From positions 1,240,001 through 1,304,000 of the forward strand of contig JARKIF010000016.1 in NCBI GenBank assembly GCA_029378245.1: a stretch of 64,000 nucleotides of DNA, in the 5' to 3' direction. The notes beneath the pieces were generated by a model. That model ran no database searches and was not told the origin of the DNA. It saw only the letters and a program-made list of their open reading frames with translations. Position numbers and translations under genes: made by a program. Origin of the DNA: Roridomyces roridus (taxonomy: Eukaryota > Basidiomycota > Agaricomycetes > Agaricales > Mycenaceae). Below are positions 1 to 11,072 of the stretch, piece by piece; within the stretch, counting starts at the first letter, position 1, and every line of letters begins with the position of its first letter.

Positions 1-115
1 GCTTCGAAGGAGTCCAAATTTATTACAGGACAATCTGTTCGTCGTATGCGATCACAGAATGCTCGGTACTGACTAGTCAAAGATCTCGATCAACGGGGGC
101 CTTTTCTTCGATTAA
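1..115 (+). CDS. 3' end of an SDR gene (cut by window start)
   Basis: These are the last two exons of a sixth short-chain dehydrogenase copy. Bases 1-36 encode ASKESKFITGQS, an intron runs 37-82 (donor GTTCGT, acceptor CAAAG), and 83-115 encode ISINGGLFFD and a TAA stop. The junction restores the ITGQSISINGG cofactor-side tail seen at the same place in the five complete copies of this window. The gene lies tail-to-tail with the F-box gene that follows. Only the C-terminus can be judged; it shows no lesion. Confidence 0.85.
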
Positions 116-345
116 ATCCTGCTCCTGTATTACATTCCAGAACGTCGATTTTTTGCAAAATCGTAAAAGGACTCAGTCGGTTCGGATGGGACAGCGGCGC
201 TGTCAGTCTCCTACACAGTGCGAAAAAGAGACGATTTCTTCTGGAGCATTTTGGCTGATCGCGAGCTAGGAACGAGAACATTCGTTTTGCACTTATCATT
301 TGACACATGAAGAATTCGCAAAGATCGTAACTTGAAAGTGAGGAA

Positions 346-1717
346 CTAGAGAACTGACTCACATGAGATTTCTCCCTCGGGTCCGACATGAACATGTATT
401 CCAGCCGCTGCAAAGTCGCGTATCGCCCCGACGACATCGGGAGTGGGTGCCAGCGCCATGTCCACCGACTCTGAGCCCCACAACAATTGAAGGGCGCGCA
501 TCGGCGGGCGAGGCGAAGCGTGCCACGCATAGAGAGCATTGAGAACGTGCTGATACGTCCAGGCGTTGCTAGGTTGTCGTCCTCGCAGCGTCAAGATGCT
601 GAGGTTCCAAAACATGTCGGAACTGCTGAGATCGTTCATGAGGGATACGACGAGGTTATCCTCCTCGGCGTCGGATAGGCAGCGTAAATCGAGCTCTGTT
701 GCATGGGGGAGCAGCCCAGAAAGGTCGTATAATGGAAGGCGGGTAAGGAATGTCATAGAGAAGGAGCGCAGCGGGGAGGGCGACCTCTGCAGAAAGGCGA
801 GGATGTGCCCAAGATCCGCTTCGTCTTGGCAATATCCAATCACCAGGCGTTCCAGGGAGGGGAGATTGAGATGGCGAAGAAGGCCCGCTATACGGAAGGA
901 TGCCCCCTCGACAAATCGACCTAGGTGCAATATTTTGAGATTGTCGTGTGTCGATGTATTGTGGAGGTTGGCTGGGAGTGTTCGGAAGGATATCTTGTCC
1001 ACGACGAATTCGATTGCGTTTGGGAAGCATTCCAGCAACCGGGCGCAGGTCCAAGCATCCCTTTCGTACCACTGGGAGACACTCCACCCCGAGGACGAAA
1101 CTGGATTCTTTTCCTGGCCGATGGTCACAGTTTCGATAAAGGGAAATGGAGCGTGTAAATCGGGAGTCTGAAACCACTCTGGCTCTGGTTTGTTGGGAAA
1201 GTACAACTCCAGATTCCGTACACGAGCCTCCAACTGCGACTGGATCACGGGGCTCAGCGCGTACAGTTCTCCGTGTAGCGACATGCGTAGCGGCAGGTTG
1301 CCCGCACGAGCAATCCACAAGTTCACCAGCAACTCGAACTTTGGACGGACGATGGTGGGAATACTGATTCCAGTCCACAAGGCGGGCGTGGACAGTGCAA
1401 TCTTGCGCCATGAGCGAGACACCCCGAGGAATAGCAGAGGAACAGCGGTGATGTCGGGTTTCGGGATACCGCCTTCGGGCAGGCACAGAACGAGGACGGC
1501 CGATGAAATGTCCCGCGGAAATCTCGCAAATGGGTCGAGAATCGTGTTCAGTTGCCCTTCAGAACATTAGCTTGTCGACTTGACGATCAAGACAAATCTT
1601 CCTGCCTTGGGTAATGCTCAGTTCTTTCTCAAGATTTGCCAAGACTTGTCGTTGATCCGCTATCTGTGAGGAGAGCTCGTGGATTCGAGTGCGGAGTTCT
1701 CTTTCCCTGGGAGGCAT
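346..1717 (-). CDS. F-box/LRR-like protein, copy 1
   Basis: This is a member of the large agaricomycete F-box-like family, presumed to select substrates for SCF ubiquitin ligases (family knowledge). The start at 1717 opens a coiled-coil-like segment (RELRTRIHELSSQIADQRQV). After a frame change comes the F-box-like stretch (FARFPRDISSAVLVLCLPE), then SRSWRKIALSTPALW and leucine-rich repeats to the stop at 346. The two frames join only if a very short 37-nt intron (GTCTTG...CTAAT...AAG, about 1599-1563) is spliced; otherwise there is a frameshift. It is nearly identical to the gene at 27719-29079 on the other strand. The divergent SDR starts 506 bp away. The large ORF is certain; the 5' exon is uncertain. 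Confidence 0.75.
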
Positions 1718-2040
1718 GGTAGCGGGAAGAATTCGAACGGAGTTGTCAAAAAATGATCTGATGTTCTTGTTCTCAACGCTCACGTCGGTACACTCACTCC
1801 CACCTTCCAGCACAATGTCAAGCAGGTGGCGCCTTTTCGGATGCTGACGGACGATGTCAAGGTCACCATTGCATTGCAGGGTGGCCTTGCCTTGCTCCCA
1901 GCTCAGCGCCATCCAAGATCATCGATCATCGATCATCCTCCATTCACTTCGGAATCCTACGCGAACTCATGGTAGCTACACACGAACGGCGGCTATCCGA
2001 TCCAGAAACCTATGTCACCTCTACTCACAATATCGATTCG

Positions 2041-2180
2041 TGCCTTTCCGGGCGCTTCATACAGAAGGAACAATTATTGTAGGTATTACACAATGGCAAC
2101 TGATTCCCGCCCGAATCCCACCCAGCATTGAAGTGGGAATCCAGCTGCGGCGTCCGAAAACACCAGCGCTATTTAACCCC
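2041..2180 (+). promoter_or_regulatory. SDR copy A promoter, shared with copy B
   Basis: The stretch 2041-2120 is closely repeated at 4103-4180, in front of SDR copy B. It includes TTACACAATGGCAACTGATT and the following CCCGCCCGAATCCC. Both are followed by a TATA-like AT motif (CTATTTAA near 2169; GTATATAAA near 4291) about 50 bp before the ATG. It is seen directly as a repeat; a promoter role is inferred from position. Confidence 0.5.
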
Positions 2181-2223
2181 TCCACCTGACCGAGAATTCC
2201 ATCTTACAAACTCCCAAACTCCC

Positions 2224-3478
2224 ATGTCGTCCAAAGGTATTGCCCTCGTCACTGGAGCTGGTGAGCATTGCGGTTCTGCTCCCCGGAATGTTGGCTCATA
2301 ATGCACCTCAGCACAGGGTATCGGAAGAGCCATAGCATTGCGACTCGCAGACGACGGTTTCGACGTTGCAGTCAACGATATTTCGGCCTCCGCAGAACTG
2401 CAGAACCTCGTCAAAGAGATACAGCAACGGGGCCGTGCCAGCTCTATCCACACCGCCGATGTGTCGCAAGACGCGCAGGTGAAGGAGATGATCGAAGCGG
2501 TAGTTCGGAAACATGGGAGTCTTGACGTCGTGCGTGGCTTTTCTTTGACTTGCGTCCCGTTCGTTGAATCAGAACAAGTAGATGGTCGCCAATGCTGGAG
2601 TTACAGGGCCTGGCGGGCCGAATATCGCTAATGGTCATCCACCTTAACCAGATTGCAGCCTTCATGCTAACTTCCAGGCTAGTTACCGTCGAAGAGTGGG
2701 ACCGCATCATGAATGTGAATGCACGCGGAACGTTCCTTTCATTCAAGTACGCAGGGCTTCAGATGGTTAAACAAGGACGCGGGGGACGCATCATTGGGGC
2801 TTCTTCAATCGCCGGAAAACAGGGTGAGTGGTTGAAATTCGAACAAAGCTAGAAATTGACGTCTTTTCAAGGTTCCTTTGTCCATTGGGCGTACACGGCT
2901 TCCAAGTTTGCAGTGAGAGGCCTTACTCAATCCGCAGGTGAGAATAAATTGCACTCGGTTGGCAAAGTTACGAAATGTCCCCAGCGATTGAGTTTGGCTC
3001 GCATGGTAAGTCTCCGCAGTTCTATTTCATGCATGGTCCAACTGATCCGGCTGTAAGGTATCACTGTCAACGCCTACGCGCCCGGGCTAATCGAAACCCC
3101 GATGTGTACGTCCGAACAACCCAGTCGAATCTAATCTCTGACGTCCGAATCCTAGTGTTTGGGGCGTTTACCACTGAAATTCGAGACGATGTCGGTGCTC
3201 CTCACGTCGTCTAGCGCCCCAGCCACTAACGAGCCGTAGTTCAAGGAGAAAACACCCCTCAAAACTTTGGGGTAAGATGTCATACATATTGAAGCTGCCT
3301 CACTCAAAAGCCAATACAAATTCCAGGGTGCCAACAGACATAGCCGATTTCGTCTCATTCATCGCTTCGAAAGAGTCCAAGTTTATCACGGGGCAAACTG
3401 TTCGTTGTCTGTCATTACAGGATTCCCGGTACTGACTATTCAAAGATCTCGATCAACGGTGGCCTCTATTTTGATTAA
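2224..3478 (+). CDS. Short-chain dehydrogenase/reductase, copy A
   Basis: The classical SDR fold (NAD(P)H oxidoreductase) is resolved into 11 exons: 2224-2260, 2312-2529, 2582-2633, 2683-2823, 2872-2937, 2985-3005, 3058-3105, 3156-3190, 3240-3271, 3327-3399 and 3446-3478. They total 756 nt and encode 251 residues. The cofactor motif TGAAQGIGRA is at residues 10-19, NAG at 89-91, the NVNARG helix follows, and the catalytic YTASK is at 157-161. The tail is ITGQTISINGGLYFD. The family resembles diacetyl/acetoin reductases; the substrate is not shown. Intron 8 carries a CTAAC branch site, so its in-frame TAG is intronic. Intron 6 has a normal GT donor, unlike the other copies. No lesion was seen. 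Confidence 0.9.
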
Positions 3479-3689
3479 ATCCTTCGTTTCGTACGAACCC
3501 GCGTATTACTTACCTTCAAACAAAAATGTTACCTTCAATGCAATTTCAATGCTGAATGATAAAAGGGCCAGGTCAAGTATTTAGGATGAGACGGCACTGA
3601 GATTGGGCTCTCATACAATGAAAAAGAGACACGAGTCTCTTGAACCTGCGAGGCCAATCGCACAATGATTGTAAAAAGAGCCCGACGAA

Positions 3690-3975
3690 TCATGGCGGCC
3701 CGCCACTGGCGGGAAGAACGGAGTCGTCAAAAATTGATCCGTCTTCTTGTTCTCGACGCCCATCTCGGCAAACACTGACTTGACTGCTGGAGTCTTCCTT
3801 CGACGCTGATGTTTTCCTCCTCCAACTCAGCAATCACTGTGTCAATTTCTTTGAAGTTTTCGGACTACTCCCTCCACTCGCTCCAAAGGGTGCTCCGCCG
3901 GCCGAACCCACCATCCAGCACGATTTCAAGCAGGTGGGTCGGACGCTGACGGTCGACGTCAAGGGCACCATTGCA
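3690..3975 (-). pseudogene. Relic of the F-box gene upstream region
   Basis: Read on the minus strand, this matches the sequence just upstream of both F-box genes (compare 1735-1870 and 27520-27720). Shared features are a GAGAACAAGAA stretch, a ATCAATTTTTGACGACTCCG-like stretch, and CCTGCTTGAAATCGTGCTGG farther up. No F-box ORF follows. It sits upstream of and divergent from SDR copy B, as the intact F-box gene does for copy A, so it is best read as a decayed duplicate. The rest of 3479-4339 holds only the copy B promoter. Confidence 0.6.
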
Positions 3976-4339
3976 GCAGGTTCTCTCATCTCAGCGGATG
4001 TATCCCGTAGCTGAGCGCCATCCAAGATCGTGCTCTAGTATCCACCTCTGAATCCAAGTTCCAACGCAATCATGGTCCGATCTAGAAACTCATGCCACCT
4101 CTTGCCTTTCCGGGCTCTTCAAACAGAACGAACAACCATTGTATTACACAATGGCAACTGATTCCCGCCCGAATCCCGGCTAGGATTCAACTCTGCGAAG
4201 TTAACGTTTGGCATCAATCCAGAATGAGACCAAGGCCGTTGTACGGCCGTAGTTCCCAGCTCGCGGCGCCCGAAAATCCTAACCTTCCAGCGGTATATAA
4301 ACCCACCACCTGACCGAGAACTCCATCTCATAAACTCCC

Positions 4340-5618
4340 ATGTCGTCCAAAGGTGTTGCCCTCGTGACCGGAGCTGGTGAGCATTCAATGCGGTTCTGCT
4401 CCCTGGGATAAGTAATTGACCCACTATGCGCCCCAGCACAGGGTATCGGGAGAGCCATAGCACTGCGGCTCGCAGACGACGGGTTCGACGTTGCAGTCAA
4501 CGATATCTCCGTCTCTGCAGAACTCCAGAACCTCGTCAAAGAGATACAGGAACGAGGCCGTGCTAGCTCCATACACGCAGCCGATGTATCGCAAGACGCG
4601 CAGGTGGGGGAGATGATCGAAGCAGTAGTTCAGACACATGGGAGTCTTGACGTCGTGCGTGGGTTCCTTGGTGACTTGCGTCCCATTCACTGGAGTATGT
4701 AGATGGTCGCCAATGCTGGAGTTGCAGGACCTCCCGGGCTGAACATCGCTGATGGTCAACTTGAACCAAAATTGCACTCTTCGTACTAACTTCCAGACCA
4801 GTTACTCTCGAAGAATGGGACCGCATCATGAACATCAATGCACGCGGAACTTTCCTTTCATACAAATACGCAGGACTGCAGATGGTGAAACAAGGACGCG
4901 GGGGACGCATCATTGGGGCATCTTCGCTCGCTGGAAAACAGGGTGAGCAGTTTATTTAAAAATCGAACAAAGCTACTTAGAACTTGACGTCCTTGAATAA
5001 AGGCGGCGTCAACCAATGGGCGTACACGGCTTCCAAGTTTGCAGTGAGAGGCCTTACTCAAGCCGCAGGTGAGGAAAAGTGCATATATCCAGTTGGGAAG
5101 AGCTGTTGAATTTCCCCAGCGATTGAATTCGGCTCGCATGGCAAGACTAAACTGTTCTATTTCATCCATGGACTAACACATCCGCCTCGAAGGTATCACC
5201 GTCAACGCCTACGCGCCTGGGCTAATCGAAACGCCAATGAGTACGTCCGACCAACCCAGCCGAATTTAGTTCCGACGATGGGAAATTAGTGTTTGGGTCC
5301 CTTCCCACCGAAAGGCAGGACCTTGTCAGTATCTCATTTTGTCCAACGCCGCAGTGACCAACGAGGAGTAGCTCAAAGCGCAAACACCCCTCAAAACTTT
5401 CGGGTAGGATTATCATCATCATCATATTCAAATCGACTGGCTCAAGATTGTGGTTGTAAATTCCAGGGTTCCTACAGACATTGCCGATTTGGTCTCATTC
5501 ATCGCTTCCAAGGAGTCCAAGTTTATTACAGGGCAATCTGTTCGTCGTATGTGATCAGAGAATGCTCGATGCTGACGATTCAAAGATCTCCATCAACGGT
5601 GGCCTCTTTTTCGATTAA
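4340..5618 (+). CDS. Short-chain dehydrogenase/reductase, copy B
   Basis: It has the same 11-exon design as copy A, with all phases preserved. The start ATG is at 4340 (MSSKGVALVTGA) and the stop TAA at 5616-5618 after ISINGGLFFD. NAG, the NINARG helix and YTASK are all present. The seventh exon ends ETPM and continues MFGSLPTERQDL. Intron 6 starts at 5141 with GCAAG directly after the Gly codon base, so it is a GC-AG intron. Intron 8 (GTCAGT...AGGAGTAG) removes an otherwise in-frame TAG. It appears intact. It was probably made with copy A by tandem duplication of an F-box/SDR block. Confidence 0.9.
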
Positions 5619-5856
5619 ATGTGTCACGTCGTACGAACCTGTGTATTACTTGCATTCATACAAAAAACGGCTGAGGACCGGTAGGATGAGACAGCAGTTT
5701 CTTATACAGTGACGTTCACTTGTCTTGTACAATGAAAACCCTTTCGGCAAATCATCTTCCTTTTTTGGCACATCGGAGGTAACTCGACAGCAAGTATCCA
5801 TTCGTTTATTTGTATGTACACAGGAAAGCATCAAACACAGCAAACAGAGCAAAAAA

Positions 5857-7524
5857 CTATGAGACCGCCATGATCATCCCACCATAACCAGCATACCGTG
5901 CATCAAAAACCGGGTCATTAAACACGCCCCCAGGCTTGAACGCCTCCTCCTCCTCGCGGTCACTCCCCATCAACGTATCCTCATCTTCGTCCCCATCCTC
6001 ATCCATCCCATCCTCTTCATCAGCATCGTCCCGAAACACCCTCACCCTCGTCCCTCCCGCAACAAAATCCTCCACAGGCACCGCCCCGGGCGTTGCGAAC
6101 GTCGACCCGTGCATCTCAAGCACCCGAAGTGGCCGATGCTGCTCAGCATCTTGACCCTTCCCAATGAGCACAGCACACAGAAGCTGCGCCGGCGACGAAA
6201 GTATCTTTCCGCCCTTCACGCAAAGCGTATCCGTACATCTCACAGCTGCCAACGCATTCGAATCCATGCCCACGAGCTCAAGGTGTGGGACCTCTGGTGG
6301 ATGCTGGAGTGGGGACCCAGCGAGGTGCGTGCGCTTGAGTTCGAGAGCAGCTAGATGCGGGAAGGGCTTGCTCTCGAGGTTGGAGGGAGTGAGAGCGGCG
6401 AGGAGGGGAGAGGCGTCGACGGGGGTGAGCGATGCAGGGTCGCTCGCGTCCTCGATGTGCAGCGCACGGACGTTGGGCGCGGCAGCTGAGAGGAGCTGTA
6501 GGAAGGCGAGGCCCGTGGGAGCGGATACGTATCCCAGAGTGAGGTCCCTCAGCTCTGGTAGCCAGAGGTCGTGAGATGACGATGCTGGGGAAGCACTAAT
6601 GGGGTCGAATAGAACCGGACCACTCCCATTCACCACAAGCCGCGATAGACGTGGAGTAGACGCCAGAAGGCCCTGCAGCTCCGAAATCGTCGGCTGGGTG
6701 GGGACGGGGTGGTACGCCAGCTCGAGCGATTGCAGGCAGTCTGGAAGTACCGAAGCAAGGGGCTCCCAAGCTGCCGGCACGCCACGTAAGCTGAGATAGC
6801 GCAGATTTGGGAGGAGCAGGGAAGCGCCGCCGTGGCCGCGGATCGAAGAAAGGAAGACGTGGTGGGGGTTCGAGACGGGGGAGAAGGATGCATGGGCTGC
6901 GTAAGAGTCGCACCGCATGAGGCGTAGGCTCTCGAGATGCGGGGCACCGTTGGCGGCGAGACATGCCTCCAGAGGGCGAAGTGCGGCGTGCATGGGGGAG
7001 TACACATCCGTTAGGATGGACAGCGAGCGCCATCGCCCGATGTGTGGAAGTAAGACTCCCAGGGCGGCACTCATATTCTCTGTGGAGAAGAGCGGCTTGT
7101 AACAACTACACTTGCTTTCAGACTTGCCTCCAAGAAAGACAAAGAGATCGAAAACACACCTCTCATCCTCGAAATCCCAATCATGGTCCCGCGCGTCAAT
7201 GAGAATATCGACGAGATAATTGCAAGACAGTTGGAGGTAAGTGGATATGGGTGATACATCCAAAACCCCGACGTCCCGGACCAAGTTCGGGGTAATACAA
7301 AGACTGGTGTAGAGTGCAGGCGTATTGAGCGCAACGTTCCGCCACAACCGGCTGACGCTGGCATACACGAGCGGAGTCTTGACGCTCTCAGCGTTGAAAG
7401 GCTGGCACTCGTCGTCGTGAACGTCGGGCGGGACGGGCTCGTGCGTCCCGAGGACAAAGATATAAGCGAGTAGCTCGACCGGGAGCGAGGCGATTGGGGA
7501 GAAAGCTTGATGATAGTAATTCAT
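5857..7524 (-). CDS. F-box protein with acidic C-terminus
   Basis: A single-exon 555-residue protein. Residues about 8-70 form an F-box (SPIASLPVELLAYIFVLG, then VYASVSRLWRNVALNTPALY). The middle is leucine-rich, with irregular repeats of the PHLESLRLM type. The C-terminus has a strongly acidic run of about 25 Asp/Glu-rich residues (DDADEEDGMDEDGDEDEDT). It is presumed to be a substrate receptor for an SCF ubiquitin ligase (family knowledge); the target is unknown. It is not closely related to the duplicated F-box pair. Bases 7525-8011 upstream hold no recognised element. Confidence 0.85.
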   Translation of the reverse strand: MNYYHQAFSPIASLPVELLAYIFVLGTHEPVPPDVHDDECQPFNAESVKTPLVYASVSRLWRNVALNTPALYTSLCITPNLVRDVGVLDVSPISTYLQLSCNYLVDILIDARDHDWDFEDERCVFDLFVFLGGKSESKCSCYKPLFSTENMSAALGVLLPHIGRWRSLSILTDVYSPMHAALRPLEACLAANGAPHLESLRLMRCDSYAAHASFSPVSNPHHVFLSSIRGHGGASLLLPNLRYLSLRGVPAAWEPLASVLPDCLQSLELAYHPVPTQPTISELQGLLASTPRLSRLVVNGSGPVLFDPISASPASSSHDLWLPELRDLTLGYVSAPTGLAFLQLLSAAAPNVRALHIEDASDPASLTPVDASPLLAALTPSNLESKPFPHLAALELKRTHLAGSPLQHPPEVPHLELVGMDSNALAAVRCTDTLCVKGGKILSSPAQLLCAVLIGKGQDAEQHRPLRVLEMHGSTFATPGAVPVEDFVAGGTRVRVFRDDADEEDGMDEDGDEDEDTLMGSDREEEEAFKPGGVFNDPVFDARYAGYGGMIMAVS

Positions 7525-8011
7525 GGCGAGGGGAAGTAAAGAATCGATTGTGGCCGCCGTTGCGTTTAAGTAGCAGTCATTTCTTTGTCTTCGCGCAGAG
7601 ACAAAAGAGACTGATGACGGTTTCCTGATAGGGCCTCCGATCGGAGAAGACGCTATTGTCTTGGATATCTGGCCTTCGAACAGAATGGTCGTTGCTGCAG
7701 CAAATACAATTGAGCAATTGGAAGGGCGAGGGACCCGTCGCTACCCACCAGACCATCTTGCGACCGAGCTTATATCGAGCCCGAACGAGTCAGAGTTACC
7801 TTGAGAACTCTCGCAGGCCGCGTGGGAATCCGATCGTCTGCTCTTTGTTGACCTAAAAAAGGAAACCTTACACCTGTTTGGGCCATGTCCTTGTGCTGCC
7901 CATGCGCCATCAGGCGGGGGAGCAAATGGGTTAGATGATACTACATGACATACACGGCGGAAATAAGACTACAACATGCAAAGCAGAACGAGAAAGATAT
8001 ACATTAACATT

Positions 8012-10791
8012 TCAGAGCGTCGCAATCCCAGCACTGAACCCCGGAGAAGGCACCGAGCTCGTGAAATCGGTAGGCGAGAACATGGCATGTCCACCCCCAT
8101 CCGTAGACCCGTCGTTAAACATCGCCAACACCTCCGCGTACATCCGCGCATCGCCTCCACCCCCATTCACTAGCCCGTCAATCTCAGAAAAGGAAGTAGC
8201 GCCGTACTCGCCCGGCTGAGGATCCGAAACGAAAAAATCGGACGGCGAAAAGGCTTCAGGGCTATGACTGCTCCCGCCGCTGTTATGCGACGGACTGTTC
8301 TCAGCGCTACTCGAACGCGCGCGAGCAGCCACCGATTTTTTGCGCACAGGCCGTATCCAAGGTGGCCGAGAGTTGGTATTCGTCTCTGGACTCTCCCGCG
8401 GCGCATCAAGAGGTATCTGAGTCACTGCAAGACCGATCGTTTAATAAAACGTGAGAAGGACTAACGAGAAGACTTACACCGACAGAATTCTTCCATCAAA
8501 TCCCCGGATCTCAGACCGCAGACATACCGCCCGCTGAATCGCCTCAGAAGCCCAACGCACGAGCGCAGTGCATCGAGCCCAGGCGGAATCAGAGGCTGTA
8601 ATGTCTCCGTCTTGCAGTTCAGTAACACGGCGACAAGCGTCCGTCCCGCCTGCGTCAGCTGGTGAATAACATGCACCCCATCTAGCCGCTTGTCAACCCA
8701 TTGTCCGTCTCAAGGAGATACACGAAACACTCACAGTACGTCATCAACCCCTTCTTCGCGACAAGCAAGTGGGACGCAATAATCTGCAGCGCCGAATAGT
8801 GCGCCTTGACCATCGCGTCCGTCTCCACCTCACTCTGCGGCGGCCTCATCTGCGGGTCCGTCGGCGCAGTCCGCTCCGCGACCAATTCGGAGAACCGATG
8901 ACGGTAAATGAGAAGCTTCACAAACTGCTCGGCACAGTGCAGCCTCACCGCCTGGGTGAACCGAATCGTATCCTCGCTCGCCAACGTCTCGGCGTTGTGA
9001 GCAAAGTATGTCGGTATCCCGTGGTGGATCTCGTCCAACAGGCCTTCTTCTTCCCGCAACTCGCGCACACGGCGTGAGCCTGCACCGCCCAATAACGCTC
9101 CAGCATGCATGAGGAATGAGCCTGCAGATGCATCTCGCACAGGGGGGATGTCCAGAACGCTCTCCAACACCACAGCCATCCGGAGCGCACAAACAAACGC
9201 CGTCATGCGACAAGACGTGTCAGGCGGCAGCACCGGCGCACCCACTCCTTCTCGTGTGATATACTCGTCATCCACCTGGGCGGGCTCCCCGACATCACAG
9301 TCCCTCAACCGCAACATCGGCGGGCGCCCAAAATGGGCACTCAGCTGCTTGTCCCAGATATACACACACCAGAACGTGCGTTTTCGCACCTCGTCCTCGA
9401 TGGGGTCGAACAGATCATACGTGTCCGCGTTCCGGTGCAGACCAGCGTCAATGGAGATGGTCACGGCCTCTGAGAGGAGCGCGGCAGCCTTGGAGAGCTT
9501 GCCGAGACCGACTGCATAGACTGCCGCTATCAAGTCGGCCTGGATCGTGTATAGGGTGGGCCGATCAGCGATAGGGAGCGTCCGCAGCCGCCCAAGTAGC
9601 TCAAACCACTGGGTGCCAGCAGATATGCCGTCTTGAGGGGAGGCGCGCACACGGGGGTCATCCATGTGTCGAGAAGCGAGGCAGCATATGGCGACGATGA
9701 ACGCGCCAAAGCCCGGCTCGCCCCATTTTTGCGGGTTTCCATAGTCCTAATTAATGATCGAATGAGCGGGAAGGGATCAACAGACGATCAGACACTGACA
9801 GCGAGGAACGTCGGAACGTGGAGAAATGGCAATAGGTAGTAGGAGGTGGACAGATAGCAGTGTACGAGGCTAAAGGCAATTTAGAAAATGAAATAGTCGC
9901 GATACGGTCGCATACCTGTCCATGAGTTCCGGTGCGACATACGAAGTAATGAGTCGCCATAGAGTCTGCGGATTGACATCGGTGCGGCGCGGGGTGCGGT
10001 TGGGGAACCAATCCTGCTCCACGGGTGCCACTGACGGTGGAGTGGCAGCGTCTGAAGAAGGCACATGCCGCTCGACCAATAGATCAAGGAGAGGAAGACC
10101 CGACGTCTCGCCCTGCCACCGCGTGTAGCCTTCATCGTCAAAATAGAGATACGACGCTGACAGAGAAAGACGCGATGTTTCTTCCGCAAGCTGATCCGGA
10201 GACGAAGCGTCGCCGGAAAGTAGCGGAGTCGCTATGCTTTCGTCAATCTTGAGCGGCTTGGGCGTAAAGTGGGTCGAGGGGTTGGTGAGGGGGAAGACAT
10301 GCAGCGAGGGCGGTGGCACCCCAGAAGCAAACGACGGGAACATGAATGGTGCAATGGGACTCGCAGGCGCGTCGCCCATCGACATCGGGTGGTCGTCCCC
10401 GGCGTGACCCGCAGCAAACACAGCAGGCGGAATAGCCTGAATAAGGGTTTCGAGATGGTGCATCCTATCTTCGAGCGTCGCAGTGCGTTTCGACTTGTGC
10501 GGATGGGTGCGCTTGCCAGGTTCTTCGAATGTGCACGCAGAACTGGCAGCCAGACATGCCTGGCATGGATGACCCTCGTCACACTTGATCCTTCGCCGCC
10601 TGGACAAGTTCAGCCATGAATATCTGCGAAAGAAATAACTGACCGACAACGGTCACAGGCTCTGGACCAAAGTTAATAGAATTTCACCAGAAAAGTGCCC
10701 ACAATACGTACCTGCTGAGCTTGAAGCGGCGTTCCTTGAGTATGGCCGCCGCCGCTGCCTCTTGCGTCTCCGCTGTCGTCACAGGCGGCAT
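8012..10791 (-). CDS. Zn2Cys6 fungal-specific transcription factor
   Basis: The start at 10791 gives [12 protein letters not shown]. The binuclear zinc cluster is built across three exons: 10712-10791, an 18-nt microexon at 10644-10661 (ACDRC), and the exon ending at 10599 ([16 protein letters not shown]...). The spacing is C-x2-C-x6-C-x5-C-x2-C-x6-C. A short coiled segment ([15 protein letters not shown]) follows. The fungal_trans domain follows in turn, with [17 protein letters not shown] and [19 protein letters not shown]. The C-terminus is Ser/Pro/Gly-rich with a basic stretch ([13 protein letters not shown]), a possible nuclear signal. Seven exons give roughly 800 residues. It is a DNA-binding regulator; the target pathway cannot be told from the neighbours. 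Confidence 0.9.
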
Positions 10792-11072
10792 CCACAATGA
10801 TGGAGTGGTACAAGAGCCGCTTTACAAATTCACTGAAAGGAGGTCACGAGTCAGTGGCAGGTCTTCTTCGATTGCTGATCTTCTCTCAAGAGCATCCCGC
10901 TGGCTTGATTATTTTATTGCACAGGTATAAGTACGACAAATAAATAGCCCAATTCTACAATCTCTAACTACAAGAACGAGCAGGGCGCAGAAATCCGAAT
11001 GCAAGTGAGTGAGTGATGTGAGGTATAAAGGTTATACTGTAGTCAAAAAAACGAGAGGAAGGATATCGAAGC

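Noticed and set aside
3220..3240. An apparent premature TAG shared by SDR copies A-C near the PLKTFG segment
   Set aside because: All copies carry a CTAAC or TTAAC branch-like site just before, and a GT donor about 47 nt upstream. Splicing removes the stop and keeps the phase, so it is an intron, not a lesion.
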